35,270 nt of DNA from a virus. Both the position numbers and the translations under genes were made by a program. Location: the IMG/VR virus record IMGVR_UViG_3300005288_000100, positions 1 through 35,270 of that record; one strand, given 5' to 3'. The notes beneath the pieces were generated by a model that saw nothing but the letters and a program-made list of their open reading frames with translations, ran no database searches and was not told the origin of the DNA. This document shows, piece after piece, positions 14,900 to 20,790 of the stretch. The stretch's first letter is position 1. The number at the start of each line of letters is the position of its first letter.

Positions 14900-14918
14900 A
14901 GACTCTTTATAAGGGTCT
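14900..14918. other. hairpin in convergent region
   Basis: AGACTCTT (14900-14907) pairs with AAGGGTCT (14911-14918) with one G-T pair and a three-base loop. It abuts a TTGACA (14895-14900). No T-run of note follows on either strand. Confidence 0.4.
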
Positions 14919-14956
14919 TGTGACTGATATACTTAGAAAAGGCATGGACAAGACTA

Positions 14957-14975
14957 AGCCGTGCATTGCACGGCT
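14957..14975 (-). terminator. hairpin after the first minus-strand gene, possible terminator
   Basis: AGCCGTGCA (14957-14965) and TGCACGGCT (14967-14975) are a perfect 9-bp inverted repeat about one base apart. It lies 20 bases beyond the stop of the minus-strand gene at 14995. The downstream T-run is weak, so it may need Rho or serve as a 3' stabiliser. Confidence 0.5.
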
Positions 14976-14994
14976 ATACTTTCCTGCTTATTAT

Positions 14995-15603
14995 TTAAGA
15001 GTGGTAATTCTCGTACCGTTCAATCAAAGCTTTAGCTACACGCTCATCTGTCTGTTCAGCAGCTAGGATGTAGGCTTGTTCCAATTTAAACGTAAGCCAT
15101 GCTTGATGAGCTTCTTCTGGGGTATCATAATAGCCAAGATGCTTATTTTCACCAGTGTTGACATCTCTACATCTTGCAAACAGCCTTTTAGCCCACTTGT
15201 GATAGGTTACTCCAAGGGGCCAATCTCCCTGTGCAGTGTCACGAATAAAGGAGTTCACTTTTTGTGTAATAAAAACGCATGTGTCTGGACCATAGATTTT
15301 GTTATCGAGTAATAGTAGATCCTTGTCTAACTGTTTACCCTCCCAATCTTGCTGTTCCATCCAAGTTTTGAAGTTGCTAAAAGTCAACCACTCATGTGCT
15401 ACTGAACAACCTACATAAGATGGAAATTTTTCTTGTACTTTTTCTGAGTAGCACCTTGAAAGCATATCCTTCCAACGAGCATAGAAAGGGCAACTTATCA
15501 TTACTTTCTTACCATCTTCAAGTGTAATATGTTTACCAACGTTATAGTCAGCATCATTAATACCAACACCCATCACTAGCTTCTCTCTATAATTCAATTT
15601 CAC
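14995..15603 (-). CDS. homing endonuclease-like protein with AP2-like C terminus (copy A)
   Basis: A 202-residue protein, clearly paralogous to the gene at 19191-19823: both share GVGINDADY, CPFY..W..ML.RCYSEK, EWLTFS.F..WM.QQ.WEGK.LDKD, Y.P.TCVF..QKVNSFI and the C-terminal PEEAH.AWL.FKLEQAY.LAAEQ.DERVAKALI. The central block fits phage HNH-related endonucleases; the C terminus (WPLGVTYHKWAKRLFARCRD...LGYYDTPEEAHQAW) fits an AP2-like DNA-binding domain. GTG start with AAGGAG upstream. It stands behind a terminator-like hairpin (15624-15644) without its own visible promoter, so it is probably expressed only by read-through. It is the last gene of the minus block. Confidence 0.75.
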   Translation of the reverse strand: MKLNYREKLVMGVGINDADYNVGKHITLEDGKKVMISCPFYARWKDMLSRCYSEKVQEKFPSYVGCSVAHEWLTFSNFKTWMEQQDWEGKQLDKDLLLLDNKIYGPDTCVFITQKVNSFIRDTAQGDWPLGVTYHKWAKRLFARCRDVNTGENKHLGYYDTPEEAHQAWLTFKLEQAYILAAEQTDERVAKALIERYENYHS

Positions 15604-15623
15604 TTATTTCTCCTTCAATAGAT

Positions 15624-15644
15624 AAAACTCACAACTAAGTGAGT
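15624..15644 (-). terminator. possible intrinsic terminator
   Basis: On the minus strand ACTCAC-TTAGTT-GTGAGT forms a 6-bp stem followed by TTTTA. It separates the 48-aa gene from homing endonuclease-like copy A. Confidence 0.5.
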
Positions 15645-15663
15645 AAGTTTTGTTTTACATCAT

Positions 15664-15810
15664 TCACCACTGTTTTAATACAGACCTAACATGAGACACA
15701 TCATCAATAAGACTATGAAGCTTCTCGATAGCCTCCCAATCACTGAATGCACATACAAGAATCCACAAGTGCCCTTTACAGTAGTTGGTATCGTAGTTCA
15801 TGATATACAT
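15664..15810 (-). CDS. unknown small protein (48 aa)
   Basis: A 48-codon gene not overlapped by any other ORF, placed 30 bases after a strong promoter (15844-15872) and before a terminator-like hairpin, so it is a complete transcription unit. The product starts MYIMNYDTNYCKGHLWILVCAFSD. The ribosome site is weak (AGAG). A second in-frame ATG is three codons in. Function unknown. Confidence 0.55.
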   Translation of the reverse strand: MYIMNYDTNYCKGHLWILVCAFSDWEAIEKLHSLIDDVSHVRSVLKQW

Positions 15811-15843
15811 TTTGTTTTTACTCTGCTAGGTTTGTATGGGTAG

Positions 15844-15872
15844 ATTATATAGTTGTTTTAAAGACAGAGCAA
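15844..15872 (-). promoter_or_regulatory. sigma70-like promoter with inverted repeat
   Basis: On the minus strand TTGCTC (15872-15867), 17 bases, TATAAT (15849-15844). A 9-bp perfect inverted repeat, 15849-15857 with 15871-15879, spans the spacer and the start of the -35 box, a good position for a repressor operator or a hairpin. Confidence 0.75.
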
Positions 15873-15881
15873 CAACTATTT

Positions 15882-16136
15882 TCACTCAGGAACACAATTA
15901 ATTTCCCAATCCACCACTGGTGTTTTACCACCATTCTCATCCATGTGCTCTGCTTTGAAGCTGCTCATATAAGACTGATAGGCTTCTTCTAGGAGAGAAT
16001 GAGTTGAGGCATAAGTAAGATATTTACGTTCTTCTTGAAGACGTTCTGTGCAGTCAGAACGTGTGAGGTTGTGATCTATCTGATACTCTTCACAAGTCAG
16101 TATTGAGCAGAACGAGATAGCAAGGAGCATGGACAT
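15882..16136 (-). CDS. small exported or membrane-anchored protein (84 aa)
   Basis: An 84-residue protein starting MSMLLAISFCSILTCEEYQID: a short hydrophobic N-terminal segment followed by polar sequence, typical of a signal peptide or signal anchor. Cys at 10 and 15 could be lipidated in principle but the lipobox is poor. The rest is charged. The ATG at 16136 has AAGGGT upstream. It follows the 45-aa gene by ten bases. A cell-envelope role such as lysis or superinfection control is possible but unproven. Confidence 0.65.
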   Translation of the reverse strand: MSMLLAISFCSILTCEEYQIDHNLTRSDCTERLQEERKYLTYASTHSLLEEAYQSYMSSFKAEHMDENGGKTPVVDWEINCVPE

Positions 16137-16146
16137 GATATTACCC

Positions 16147-16284
16147 TTAAACAATTTTCAAGGATTGGATGAATTTATAAGAATCATACCAGTCTTCAGC
16201 TACTGAGGCAATAATGTCAAAACCTGTTGGGAAGCTAAAGCATTGGTCTAGGATCTGTAGGAGTGTAACTACGATGGTTGACAT
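16147..16284 (-). CDS. unknown small protein (45 aa)
   Basis: A 45-codon gene with AGAGGATT upstream of ATG, between two other genes of the same small operon. Starts MSTIVVTLLQILDQCFSF, with a hydrophobic N-terminal helix. Function unknown. Confidence 0.55.
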   Translation of the reverse strand: MSTIVVTLLQILDQCFSFPTGFDIIASVAEDWYDSYKFIQSLKIV

Positions 16285-16296
16285 AATCTAATCCTC

Positions 16297-16425
16297 TTAA
16301 GCTTTAGAGACAATGTAACGGCCAGCCAAACCATCGTTCAAACCTGCACACCACTTCTTGGCAGCATTCAAGGTTTTACGAGTTGCTACCACTTCTTTGG
16401 TGAGGGTGTCGATGATTACGAACAT
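16297..16425 (-). CDS. unknown small basic protein (42 aa)
   Basis: A 42-codon gene, the first behind the promoter at 16467-16495; CGGAGA lies nine bases before ATG. Product MFVIIDTLTKEVVATRKTLN... with a helix-then-strand layout and basic charge. No family recognised. Confidence 0.6.
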   Translation of the reverse strand: MFVIIDTLTKEVVATRKTLNAAKKWCAGLNDGLAGRYIVSKA

Positions 16426-16466
16426 GGGGACAATCTCCGATTGAATCTCTTTGTTTGGTATGGCTC

Positions 16467-16495
16467 ATTATGAGGCCATTCATCACACCAGTCAA
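16467..16495 (-). promoter_or_regulatory. sigma70-like promoter
   Basis: On the minus strand TTGACT (16495-16490), 17 bases, CATAAT (16472-16467). The sequence before the -35 box, AAAATAATTG, resembles that at two other promoters (20701 and 25116). CTCATTATGAG (16465-16475) over the -10 box is palindromic. A 7-bp hairpin (16506-16527) lies just upstream. Confidence 0.72.
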
Positions 16496-16530
16496 CAATT
16501 ATTTTAATCTTTATTCATTCAAAGATTCTA

Positions 16531-16761
16531 TCATCCAATAATACTCAATAGATTATCATCACACAAGTCATGCAACGCTTCTACATCCCTCTTGATTCTC
16601 ATGTACAATCTATTCCATAGGATCAAACTGTAGCCGTTCTCTACTTTATTACGCCTATTCATTTCCTTCTCATATAACAACACGTAAGCGAATGCTATGT
16701 TGTTCTGTCTAGAAGTTGTACATGAGTTGATAATATCACAAGCTTTACTGTAGTCAGTCAT
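16531..16761 (-). CDS. unknown protein (76 aa)
   Basis: A 76-residue helical protein (TDYSKACDIINSCTTSRQNNIAFAYVLLYEKEMNRRNKVEN). It overlaps the upstream gene by eight bases and has only a weak ribosome site, so coupling is likely. It ends just before the hairpin and promoter at 16.5 kb. No family recognised. Confidence 0.66.
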   Translation of the reverse strand: MTDYSKACDIINSCTTSRQNNIAFAYVLLYEKEMNRRNKVENGYSLILWNRLYMRIKRDVEALHDLCDDNLLSIIG

Positions 16762-17059
16762 TTTGATTTACACCGTTATAATACCCATCTCCACCACCAT
16801 TCCCTGTCCGTCTGCTCCAGATGTCCTCAGCAGAATGTTCGGAGAGAGTGTTTTCGATGTTGTCCCAAGTCATACACTTACTATTCCATTTATGAAGCTT
16901 CTTAGACTTGATGTCTAGCCTGTAATCAGAGCCAAGGCTCATATCATCACTGTCTAGCTTGAAGTAAGCTTTGTTATCCTCTACGTATGTGCAAGTGAGA
17001 AGAATTGATTCATAGTAGTCGGCTTGGAGCTTGTATTTGGTGCCTTCGATGTAGCTCAT
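16754..17059 (-). CDS. unknown protein (101 aa)
   Basis: A 101-residue beta-rich protein (EGTKYKLQADYYESILLTCTYVEDNKAYFKL...YRLDIKSKKLHKW) with a Gly/Asn-rich tail. It has the look of a small barrel-type phage protein. Three bases separate it from the gene upstream. Confidence 0.68.
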   Translation of the reverse strand: MSYIEGTKYKLQADYYESILLTCTYVEDNKAYFKLDSDDMSLGSDYRLDIKSKKLHKWNSKCMTWDNIENTLSEHSAEDIWSRRTGNGGGDGYYNGVNQND

Positions 17060-17062
17060 TAT

Positions 17063-17389
17063 TCAACCCTCTCTATAGAACACTTCCCACATTTCAAGAA
17101 GCTTCTTTTCATACTGCTCAATCTTAACCATCAACTGATCATCAGTCAAGCTATAGATACCGATGTCACACCATTCACCCTGTGAGTTTTCGTGTACCAT
17201 ATCAATCTTACTTGATGCTTTGCCTTTGTATGCCCAGCGTTCGATGTTGATAAAGAGCTTATCATTACATTGACACAAAGGAGAATTAAACCCTTCATCA
17301 ATGTCAACACGACGTTGGTATTTCTCCGTAGTGCCATACTCATTACTTTGTGTATCAAACTTCTTGTAGCCGTAGAATTCCAGATTCAT
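17063..17389 (-). CDS. unknown protein (108 aa)
   Basis: The ATG at 17389 overlaps the preceding stop (TGATG) and has GGGAG upstream. A beta-rich first part (NLEFYGYKKFDTQSNEYG) is followed by a C-terminal helix (SLTDDQLMVKIEQYEKKLLEMWEVFYRE). Function unknown. Confidence 0.66.
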   Translation of the reverse strand: MNLEFYGYKKFDTQSNEYGTTEKYQRRVDIDEGFNSPLCQCNDKLFINIERWAYKGKASSKIDMVHENSQGEWCDIGIYSLTDDQLMVKIEQYEKKLLEMWEVFYREG

Positions 17390-17535
17390 CACTCTTGCTC
17401 CCAATTCCGTTTAACCCGCCGTTGTTCACTATATGAATTCTTGTGCTTAGTCTTATACCCATCTTCTTCATACTGTTTAGAAGAAGAGCGCTTGCGTTCA
17501 TATTTCTGGAATGATTCTTGTGTGTAAGTGTTCAT
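17389..17535 (-). CDS. small basic protein (48 aa)
   Basis: A 48-codon gene with TTTGGAGAAATAA before ATG. The product is basic and Ser/Tyr-rich (QKYERKRSSSKQYEEDGYKTK), probably unstructured; nucleic-acid binding is possible from charge alone. It overlaps both neighbours. Confidence 0.6.
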   Translation of the reverse strand: MNTYTQESFQKYERKRSSSKQYEEDGYKTKHKNSYSEQRRVKRNWEQE

Positions 17536-17681
17536 TTATTTCTCCAAACTGCTGGTACAGGATAGTTATCAAAAGAGCTTACAGAAGTAAGTCGAACAAA
17601 GCTAGTCATCACACCAACACATCGTTGGTAATAAGATGCGTCTTCACTGATGCCATACATCCATCCGTTACTAGGATTCAA
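17532..17681 (-). CDS. unknown small protein with uncertain start (49 aa)
   Basis: An open frame whose product contains NGWMYGISEDASYYQRCVGVM...SFDNYPVPAVWRNK, a well-formed protein-like sequence ending in an ATGA overlap with the next gene. The start is unclear: TTG at 17681 lies twelve bases after AAGG, and the only ATG (17660) would remove the conserved-looking front. It may be a frameshifted continuation of the short ORF at 17678-17728. Confidence 0.48.
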   Translation of the reverse strand: MNPSNGWMYGISEDASYYQRCVGVMTSFVRLTSVSSFDNYPVPAVWRNK

Positions 17682-17728
17682 ACCATCAATCTACCTTGTT
17701 TGTCTGTACCACAATGTGACCAGCTCAC
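17678..17728 (-). pseudogene. possible gene remnant (16 codons)
   Basis: A GTG overlapping the upstream stop (GTGA) opens a 16-codon frame reading SWSHCGTDKQGRLMV before a TGA. The W-S-x-C-G-x-D-x-x-G-R start resembles the N terminus of a longer Cys-rich phage protein family as I remember it. It could be a truncated gene, or the first part of a frameshifted gene with 17532-17681. Confidence 0.3.
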
Positions 17729-18054
17729 TTGTTAACCTCGTTAAAGAGGGATTCATAATCAGAGAGCTTGACTACCTTAACGTTATGAAAGCTGGACTGA
17801 TCAAGGTGCCCATCATCAGCATCCCTAGTAATAGATAGGCCTTCATAATAAGATCCAAACTCTAATGTATAGTAGTCAACTTTCTTGCTGATCTTTTCCT
17901 TCAGCGCTTCAGTCAAGTAAACTTCAATAGCTTCTTTAAGACAACCTTTAAGATTGTTGAACAGAGGTGCATCTACTTGCTGGTGTTCTTGGATCTTATC
18001 CAGTAATACCCACGCAGCATTATTCAGTTCATCAGAACCTAGGTCAATATTCAT
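17725..18054 (-). CDS. unknown protein (109 aa)
   Basis: A 109-residue protein, with TTGGAGATG upstream of its ATG and an ATGA overlap with the gene before. The first 60 residues are helical (DELNNAAWVLLDKIQEHQQ...AIEVYLTEALKEKISKK), the rest beta-like. No family recognised. Confidence 0.7.
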   Translation of the reverse strand: MNIDLGSDELNNAAWVLLDKIQEHQQVDAPLFNNLKGCLKEAIEVYLTEALKEKISKKVDYYTLEFGSYYEGLSITRDADDGHLDQSSFHNVKVVKLSDYESLFNEVNK

Positions 18055-18197
18055 TTCAACATCTCCAATTCAATCATCTGTTTTGTATTATACATTGGAA
18101 CACATATCCATTGCCCTTGCTCACGGAATAATTTAGCATGCACTCCTTGGGAAAGAAAGGTGTAGGCTTGTTGGAAAGCGCTTTGTTGTGTGTTCAT
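18051..18197 (-). CDS. unknown small protein (48 aa)
   Basis: A 48-codon gene, overlapping both neighbours by four bases. GGAGACGACCA precedes its ATG. The product begins NTQQSAFQQAYTFLSQGVHAKLF, helical then a short strand. Function unknown. Confidence 0.6.
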   Translation of the reverse strand: MNTQQSAFQQAYTFLSQGVHAKLFREQGQWICVPMYNTKQMIELEMLK

Positions 18198-18505
18198 TGG
18201 TCGTCTCCAAGTTCTTTCTTCAATGCAGCTAGTTGTTTCTTTTTGTATTCAAGCTGCTGTTGGCGGTACTGTTCTTCCTTAACCAAGCGTTCAGCTTGTT
18301 CCTCATCTGTCTCGTCACGACGTTCATACAAAGCCAATTCATAGTCATCAGACCATTGAGCCTGTTCCCAAGAAATCACAACCTCCTTACCTGCGTAGTA
18401 ATCAGTCTTGTAGTTCTGTAGCATTGCAATAGCCTGATCAATGGTTTTACCATCTAAGTCGTGTTGGATTGTGTTGTGTAGGGTTTTCAGCACTTTCTGT
18501 TTCAT
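18194..18505 (-). CDS. coiled-coil protein (103 aa)
   Basis: The ATG at 18505 has GAGGTG at six bases. The last 45 residues (DETDEEQAERLVKEEQYRQQQLEYKKKQLAALKKEL) form a strongly predicted charged coiled coil; the first 50 look like a small folded domain. It overlaps the next gene by ATGA. No family recognised. Confidence 0.7.
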   Translation of the reverse strand: MKQKVLKTLHNTIQHDLDGKTIDQAIAMLQNYKTDYYAGKEVVISWEQAQWSDDYELALYERRDETDEEQAERLVKEEQYRQQQLEYKKKQLAALKKELGDDQ

Positions 18506-18506
18506 G

Positions 18507-19127
18507 TTACACCTCACTTAAAGTTTTAATGTATCGTTTGGTTGCTTGGCTGTATCGTACCAATGTTTTAGTGGTCTTGCAAGCGATCTGTAGAATCTTT
18601 TTAAAACTATTTGTGCGAGGTAAATCGTCTATCCAGCTCACTCCACAAGGTGTGGCTACCTCTGTGTGGGTGTAGCCTACATCACACGAATTGTAGGTAG
18701 TTTCTTCGCTAACTTCCTCATGTTCTTCCTCTGTTTTGATAGGCTTTGCAGAGATTGCTTTCTTGTACAACATTTCCGCACGTTGAAGCTTAGCGAAAGC
18801 TACATCTCTGAGCAAGCTGTAGTCATTCAGACTAAATTCACCAGCACGATAGGCTGTCTCAAGCTCAAGGATTTCTGAGCGTAGTTTTTCTAGTCTAGAG
18901 GCTTGAGGTAAGATGCGTTGTTTGAGTGGTACTTTAGTTGGAGTCTTACCCATACGAGCAGCAATAGCAGAGTCGCTAAAGGCGTTTACGTTTGCTTTAC
19001 CGTAGATGTCATACAAGGGGATGGCTTCAACAGATCGAACATTGCGTGAACCACACTGATTTCCATCGTAGTCAGGCTCGTTTTCGTGGGAGCCTACCCA
19101 AGTTTGTAAAGCGAAATAACGACTCAT
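18507..19127 (-). CDS. unknown protein (206 aa)
   Basis: A 206-residue protein, the first gene behind the promoter at 19166-19194. AGGTAGG lies before the ATG. It contains a central helical segment (SRLEKLRSEILELETAYRAGEFSLNDYSLLRDVAFAKLQRAEMLYKKAI), an acidic linker and a basic C terminus (CKTTKTLVRYSQATKRYIKTL). No known family. Confidence 0.7.
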   Translation of the reverse strand: MSRYFALQTWVGSHENEPDYDGNQCGSRNVRSVEAIPLYDIYGKANVNAFSDSAIAARMGKTPTKVPLKQRILPQASRLEKLRSEILELETAYRAGEFSLNDYSLLRDVAFAKLQRAEMLYKKAISAKPIKTEEEHEEVSEETTYNSCDVGYTHTEVATPCGVSWIDDLPRTNSFKKILQIACKTTKTLVRYSQATKRYIKTLSEV

Positions 19128-19165
19128 TGAATACCTACCTAAGCTTGTTTGTTCCTGTTGTGATG

Positions 19166-19200
19166 ATTCTAACCCAACGAAAACAGGCCGTCAAGCGGCC
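19166..19200 (-). promoter_or_regulatory. hybrid terminator-promoter element
   Basis: On the minus strand GGCCG-CTTGA-CGGCC (19200-19186) forms a hairpin followed by TGTTTT, ending the homing endonuclease-like transcript; the TGA stop of that gene lies inside the loop. The -35 box TTGACG (19194-19189) spans loop and stem, and TAGAAT (19171-19166) follows after 17 bases, giving a promoter for the gene at 19127. Confidence 0.75.
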
Positions 19201-19823
19201 TTTTCAATATAAATAAAGTTTTCATACTTATCAATCAAAGCTTTTGCTACACGTTCATCTTTTTGTTCTGCTGCAAGGACGTAGGCTTGTTCTAGTTTGA
19301 AAGCAAGCCAAGCTTTGTGTGCTTCTTCTGGGGTTAGGAATAGGCCTAAGTATTCTTGCTTCCCTGTCACCACAGATTTACACCGTGCCTGAAACTTATC
19401 ACCCCGTTTGTGAAAATCTACACCTATAGGCCACTCGCCACGGCTGAAGGTATTCTCAAGTATGAACGAATTAACTTTCTGATCCACAAATACACAAGTT
19501 TCAGGACTATATACTTTGTTATTCAGAAAGAGGATATCTTTATCCAACTCTTTACCCTCCCAGTTTTGTTGAACCATCCAAACTCTGAAGGTTGAGAATG
19601 TTAACCACTCTTTTGTTACATAACAACCCTGATAAGTTGGGTACTTTATTTGAGACTTCTCACTATAGCATCGTCCCAACATAGCACTCCACTTCCTATA
19701 GAACGGACACTTCCACACAAGCTTTTGTTTTTGCTTACCATTTACATAGCTGATTGTCTCCATTACTTGTGTAACATAATCAGCATCATTGATGCCTACA
19801 CCAAACAGCAATCTTTTAGCCAC
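19191..19823 (-). CDS. homing endonuclease-like protein with AP2-like C terminus (copy B)
   Basis: A 210-residue paralogue of the gene at 14995-15603, colinear over nearly its full length and most conserved in GVGINDADY, CPFY, RCYSEK, EWLTFS, WEGK.LDKD, TCVF..QKVNSFI and LAAEQ.DERVAKALI. The central block is HNH-endonuclease-like; the C-terminal 80 residues are AP2-like. GTG start with GGGAAGGGAA upstream. It is flanked by a terminator (19836-19859) and the terminator-promoter element that contains its stop codon, so it appears inserted at a transcription-unit boundary with little expression of its own. Confidence 0.75.
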   Translation of the reverse strand: MAKRLLFGVGINDADYVTQVMETISYVNGKQKQKLVWKCPFYRKWSAMLGRCYSEKSQIKYPTYQGCYVTKEWLTFSTFRVWMVQQNWEGKELDKDILFLNNKVYSPETCVFVDQKVNSFILENTFSRGEWPIGVDFHKRGDKFQARCKSVVTGKQEYLGLFLTPEEAHKAWLAFKLEQAYVLAAEQKDERVAKALIDKYENFIYIEKAA

Positions 19824-19835
19824 TTCCCTTCCCTC

Positions 19836-19859
19836 TAGAAAATGCCCGAGTTAACGGGC
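19836..19859 (-). terminator. intrinsic terminator upstream of copy B
   Basis: On the minus strand GCCCG-TTAACT-CGGGC (19859-19844) is followed by ATTTTCT. It ends the transcript of the small genes at 19879-20293. Confidence 0.75.
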
Positions 19860-19878
19860 GATGTTTACGACACTTACT

Positions 19879-19992
19879 TTAAAGCCTTCTTGCAACATTC
19901 CCACAAGTCGTACACCTTACCGACCCACTACAAAGCATCATCAATACATATACTGGTAGGGCAAGCAAACCCGTAAGCAACGTCAATATCAA
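19879..19992 (-). CDS. small membrane protein (37 aa), TTG start
   Basis: A 37-codon frame starting with TTG that overlaps the previous stop (TTGA). The product has one hydrophobic helix (ILTLLTGLLALPVYVLMMLC) and then SVRCTTCGNVARRL with a CxxC pair and a basic end. GGGGAGG lies 14 bases upstream, so the start is uncertain. The hydrophobic-then-basic layout suggests an inner-membrane peptide. Confidence 0.5.
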   Translation of the reverse strand: MILTLLTGLLALPVYVLMMLCSGSVRCTTCGNVARRL

Positions 19993-20123
19993 CCCAACAA
20001 AATGGCCTCCCCTGTCTTGTTAAAGACTATCTCCTTAACTTCACAAGCTGATTTGAACTTGCTGCCACCTACGCGAACAAATACCTTGTCACCTACTGAA
20101 AGCTGACCGATTAGCTTTTTCAT
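19989..20123 (-). CDS. small basic beta-rich protein (44 aa)
   Basis: A 44-codon gene with a TAATG overlap upstream. The product KKLIGQLSVGDKVFVRVGGSKFKSACEV looks like a small SH3-like or KOW-type barrel, by pattern only. Function unknown. Confidence 0.62.
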   Translation of the reverse strand: MKKLIGQLSVGDKVFVRVGGSKFKSACEVKEIVFNKTGEAILLG

Positions 20124-20293
20124 TAGATACCGAAGCGATTAGTGAACATGCGATCACGAGTGGCATTGCTTGCCGAAGCACCGTAGTGGGTCTTGGAAGA
20201 CAAAGCTGCATAAGCTGCTACAGCTTGTTCGTTAGAAAGGATGCCAGCTTTGAGGGCGACTTCTACACGGGCTTTGAGTTGGGACATGTTCAT
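20123..20293 (-). CDS. small helical protein (56 aa)
   Basis: A 56-codon gene behind the promoter at 20335-20362, with AGGAG about nine bases before ATG; a second ATG is two codons in. It is alanine-rich and helical (LKARVEVALKAGILSNEQAVAAYAAL) with a basic tail. No family recognised. Confidence 0.66.
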   Translation of the reverse strand: MNMSQLKARVEVALKAGILSNEQAVAAYAALSSKTHYGASASNATRDRMFTNRFGI

Positions 20294-20334
20294 GTCTGTT
20301 GCTCCTGTGTGGGTTGTTTTGCTTTCTTGAGTTC

Positions 20335-20362
20335 AGTATACGTGATCAGCACACCACGTCAA
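20335..20362 (-). promoter_or_regulatory. sigma70-like promoter
   Basis: On the minus strand TTGACG (20362-20357), 16 bases, TATACT (20340-20335). CGTG and CACG form a short inverted repeat across the spacer. It drives 20293 to 19879. Confidence 0.8.
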
Positions 20363-20365
20363 GTT

Positions 20366-20659
20366 TTATTTTGAATCCAACCACTTTTGAATGTGCTCTT
20401 GAACACGCTCATCATCACCAGAGTAGAACACATAGTTAGCCATAACAGAACGACAATCCTGCTCGACATACTCAAAACCACCGTAGTATTGCAGAGCTTT
20501 GTCATCGTTGATACGGCAAGCGATTACGTCTTCAGTAATGTACAACTTGTAGCCTACACGTTTGTCTAGCCCACATACAGCAGGTTTGATTTCTTCAGCC
20601 ATATTGATAAATTTGCTAACGGCTTCTGCTACAACGCTAGTTAGTTCGTAGAATTCCAT
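20366..20659 (-). CDS. unknown protein (97 aa)
   Basis: The ATG at 20659 has AAGGA eight bases upstream. A helical first part (LTSVVAEAVSKFINMAEEI) is followed by strands (GYKLYITEDVIACRIND...GGFEYVEQDCRSVMANYVFYSG). It is a single-gene unit between the promoters at 20701 and 20335. Function unknown. Confidence 0.7.
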   Translation of the reverse strand: MEFYELTSVVAEAVSKFINMAEEIKPAVCGLDKRVGYKLYITEDVIACRINDDKALQYYGGFEYVEQDCRSVMANYVFYSGDDERVQEHIQKWLDSK

Positions 20660-20700
20660 GATCTTGTTCCTTGTGTTTGGGTTGTCTTTCTGTATGCCTA

Positions 20701-20728
20701 AGCTTAGCACCTACAGGAACGTTGTCAA
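20701..20728 (-). promoter_or_regulatory. sigma70-like promoter
   Basis: On the minus strand TTGACA (20728-20723), 16 bases, TAAGCT (20706-20701). It is preceded by AAAATACTTG, shared with the promoter at 25116-25144. A terminator lies just upstream (20746-20773). Confidence 0.6.
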
Positions 20729-20745
20729 CAAGTATTTTCAGACAA

Positions 20746-20773
20746 AGAAAAAGCCTGCGGATTAGGCAGGCTT
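20746..20773 (-). terminator. strong intrinsic terminator
   Basis: On the minus strand AAGCCTGC-CTAATCC-GCAGGCTT forms an 8-bp stem followed by TTTC. It lies 20 bases after the stop of the 131-aa gene. Confidence 0.9.
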
Positions 20774-20790
20774 GATTGTGTACGTTCTAG

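Larger units (their letters stand above)
14287..14990. other. gene-free convergent intergenic region
   Basis: About 700 bases between the ends of the plus and minus blocks. I find no ORF with a ribosome site on either strand and no tRNA. It contains four TTGACA hexamers (minus strand at 14597-14602 and 14633-14638; plus strand at 14790-14795 and 14895-14900), a 12-bp perfect palindrome TACAGTACTGTA (14736-14747), TAACGTTA, a 13-base near-perfect direct repeat (14454 and 14504) and two hairpins. Possible roles are a replication or packaging signal, small RNAs or decay of former genes; the sequence does not decide. Confidence 0.5.

Noticed and set aside
14287-14990. tRNA genes in the convergent gap
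   Set aside because: No cloverleaf with acceptor pairing, T-arm GTTC and anticodon loop could be traced on either strand.
17270-18878. Several plus-strand ORFs across the minus block
   Set aside because: They are antisense shadows of well-supported minus-strand genes with overlapping starts and good ribosome sites; none has its own.
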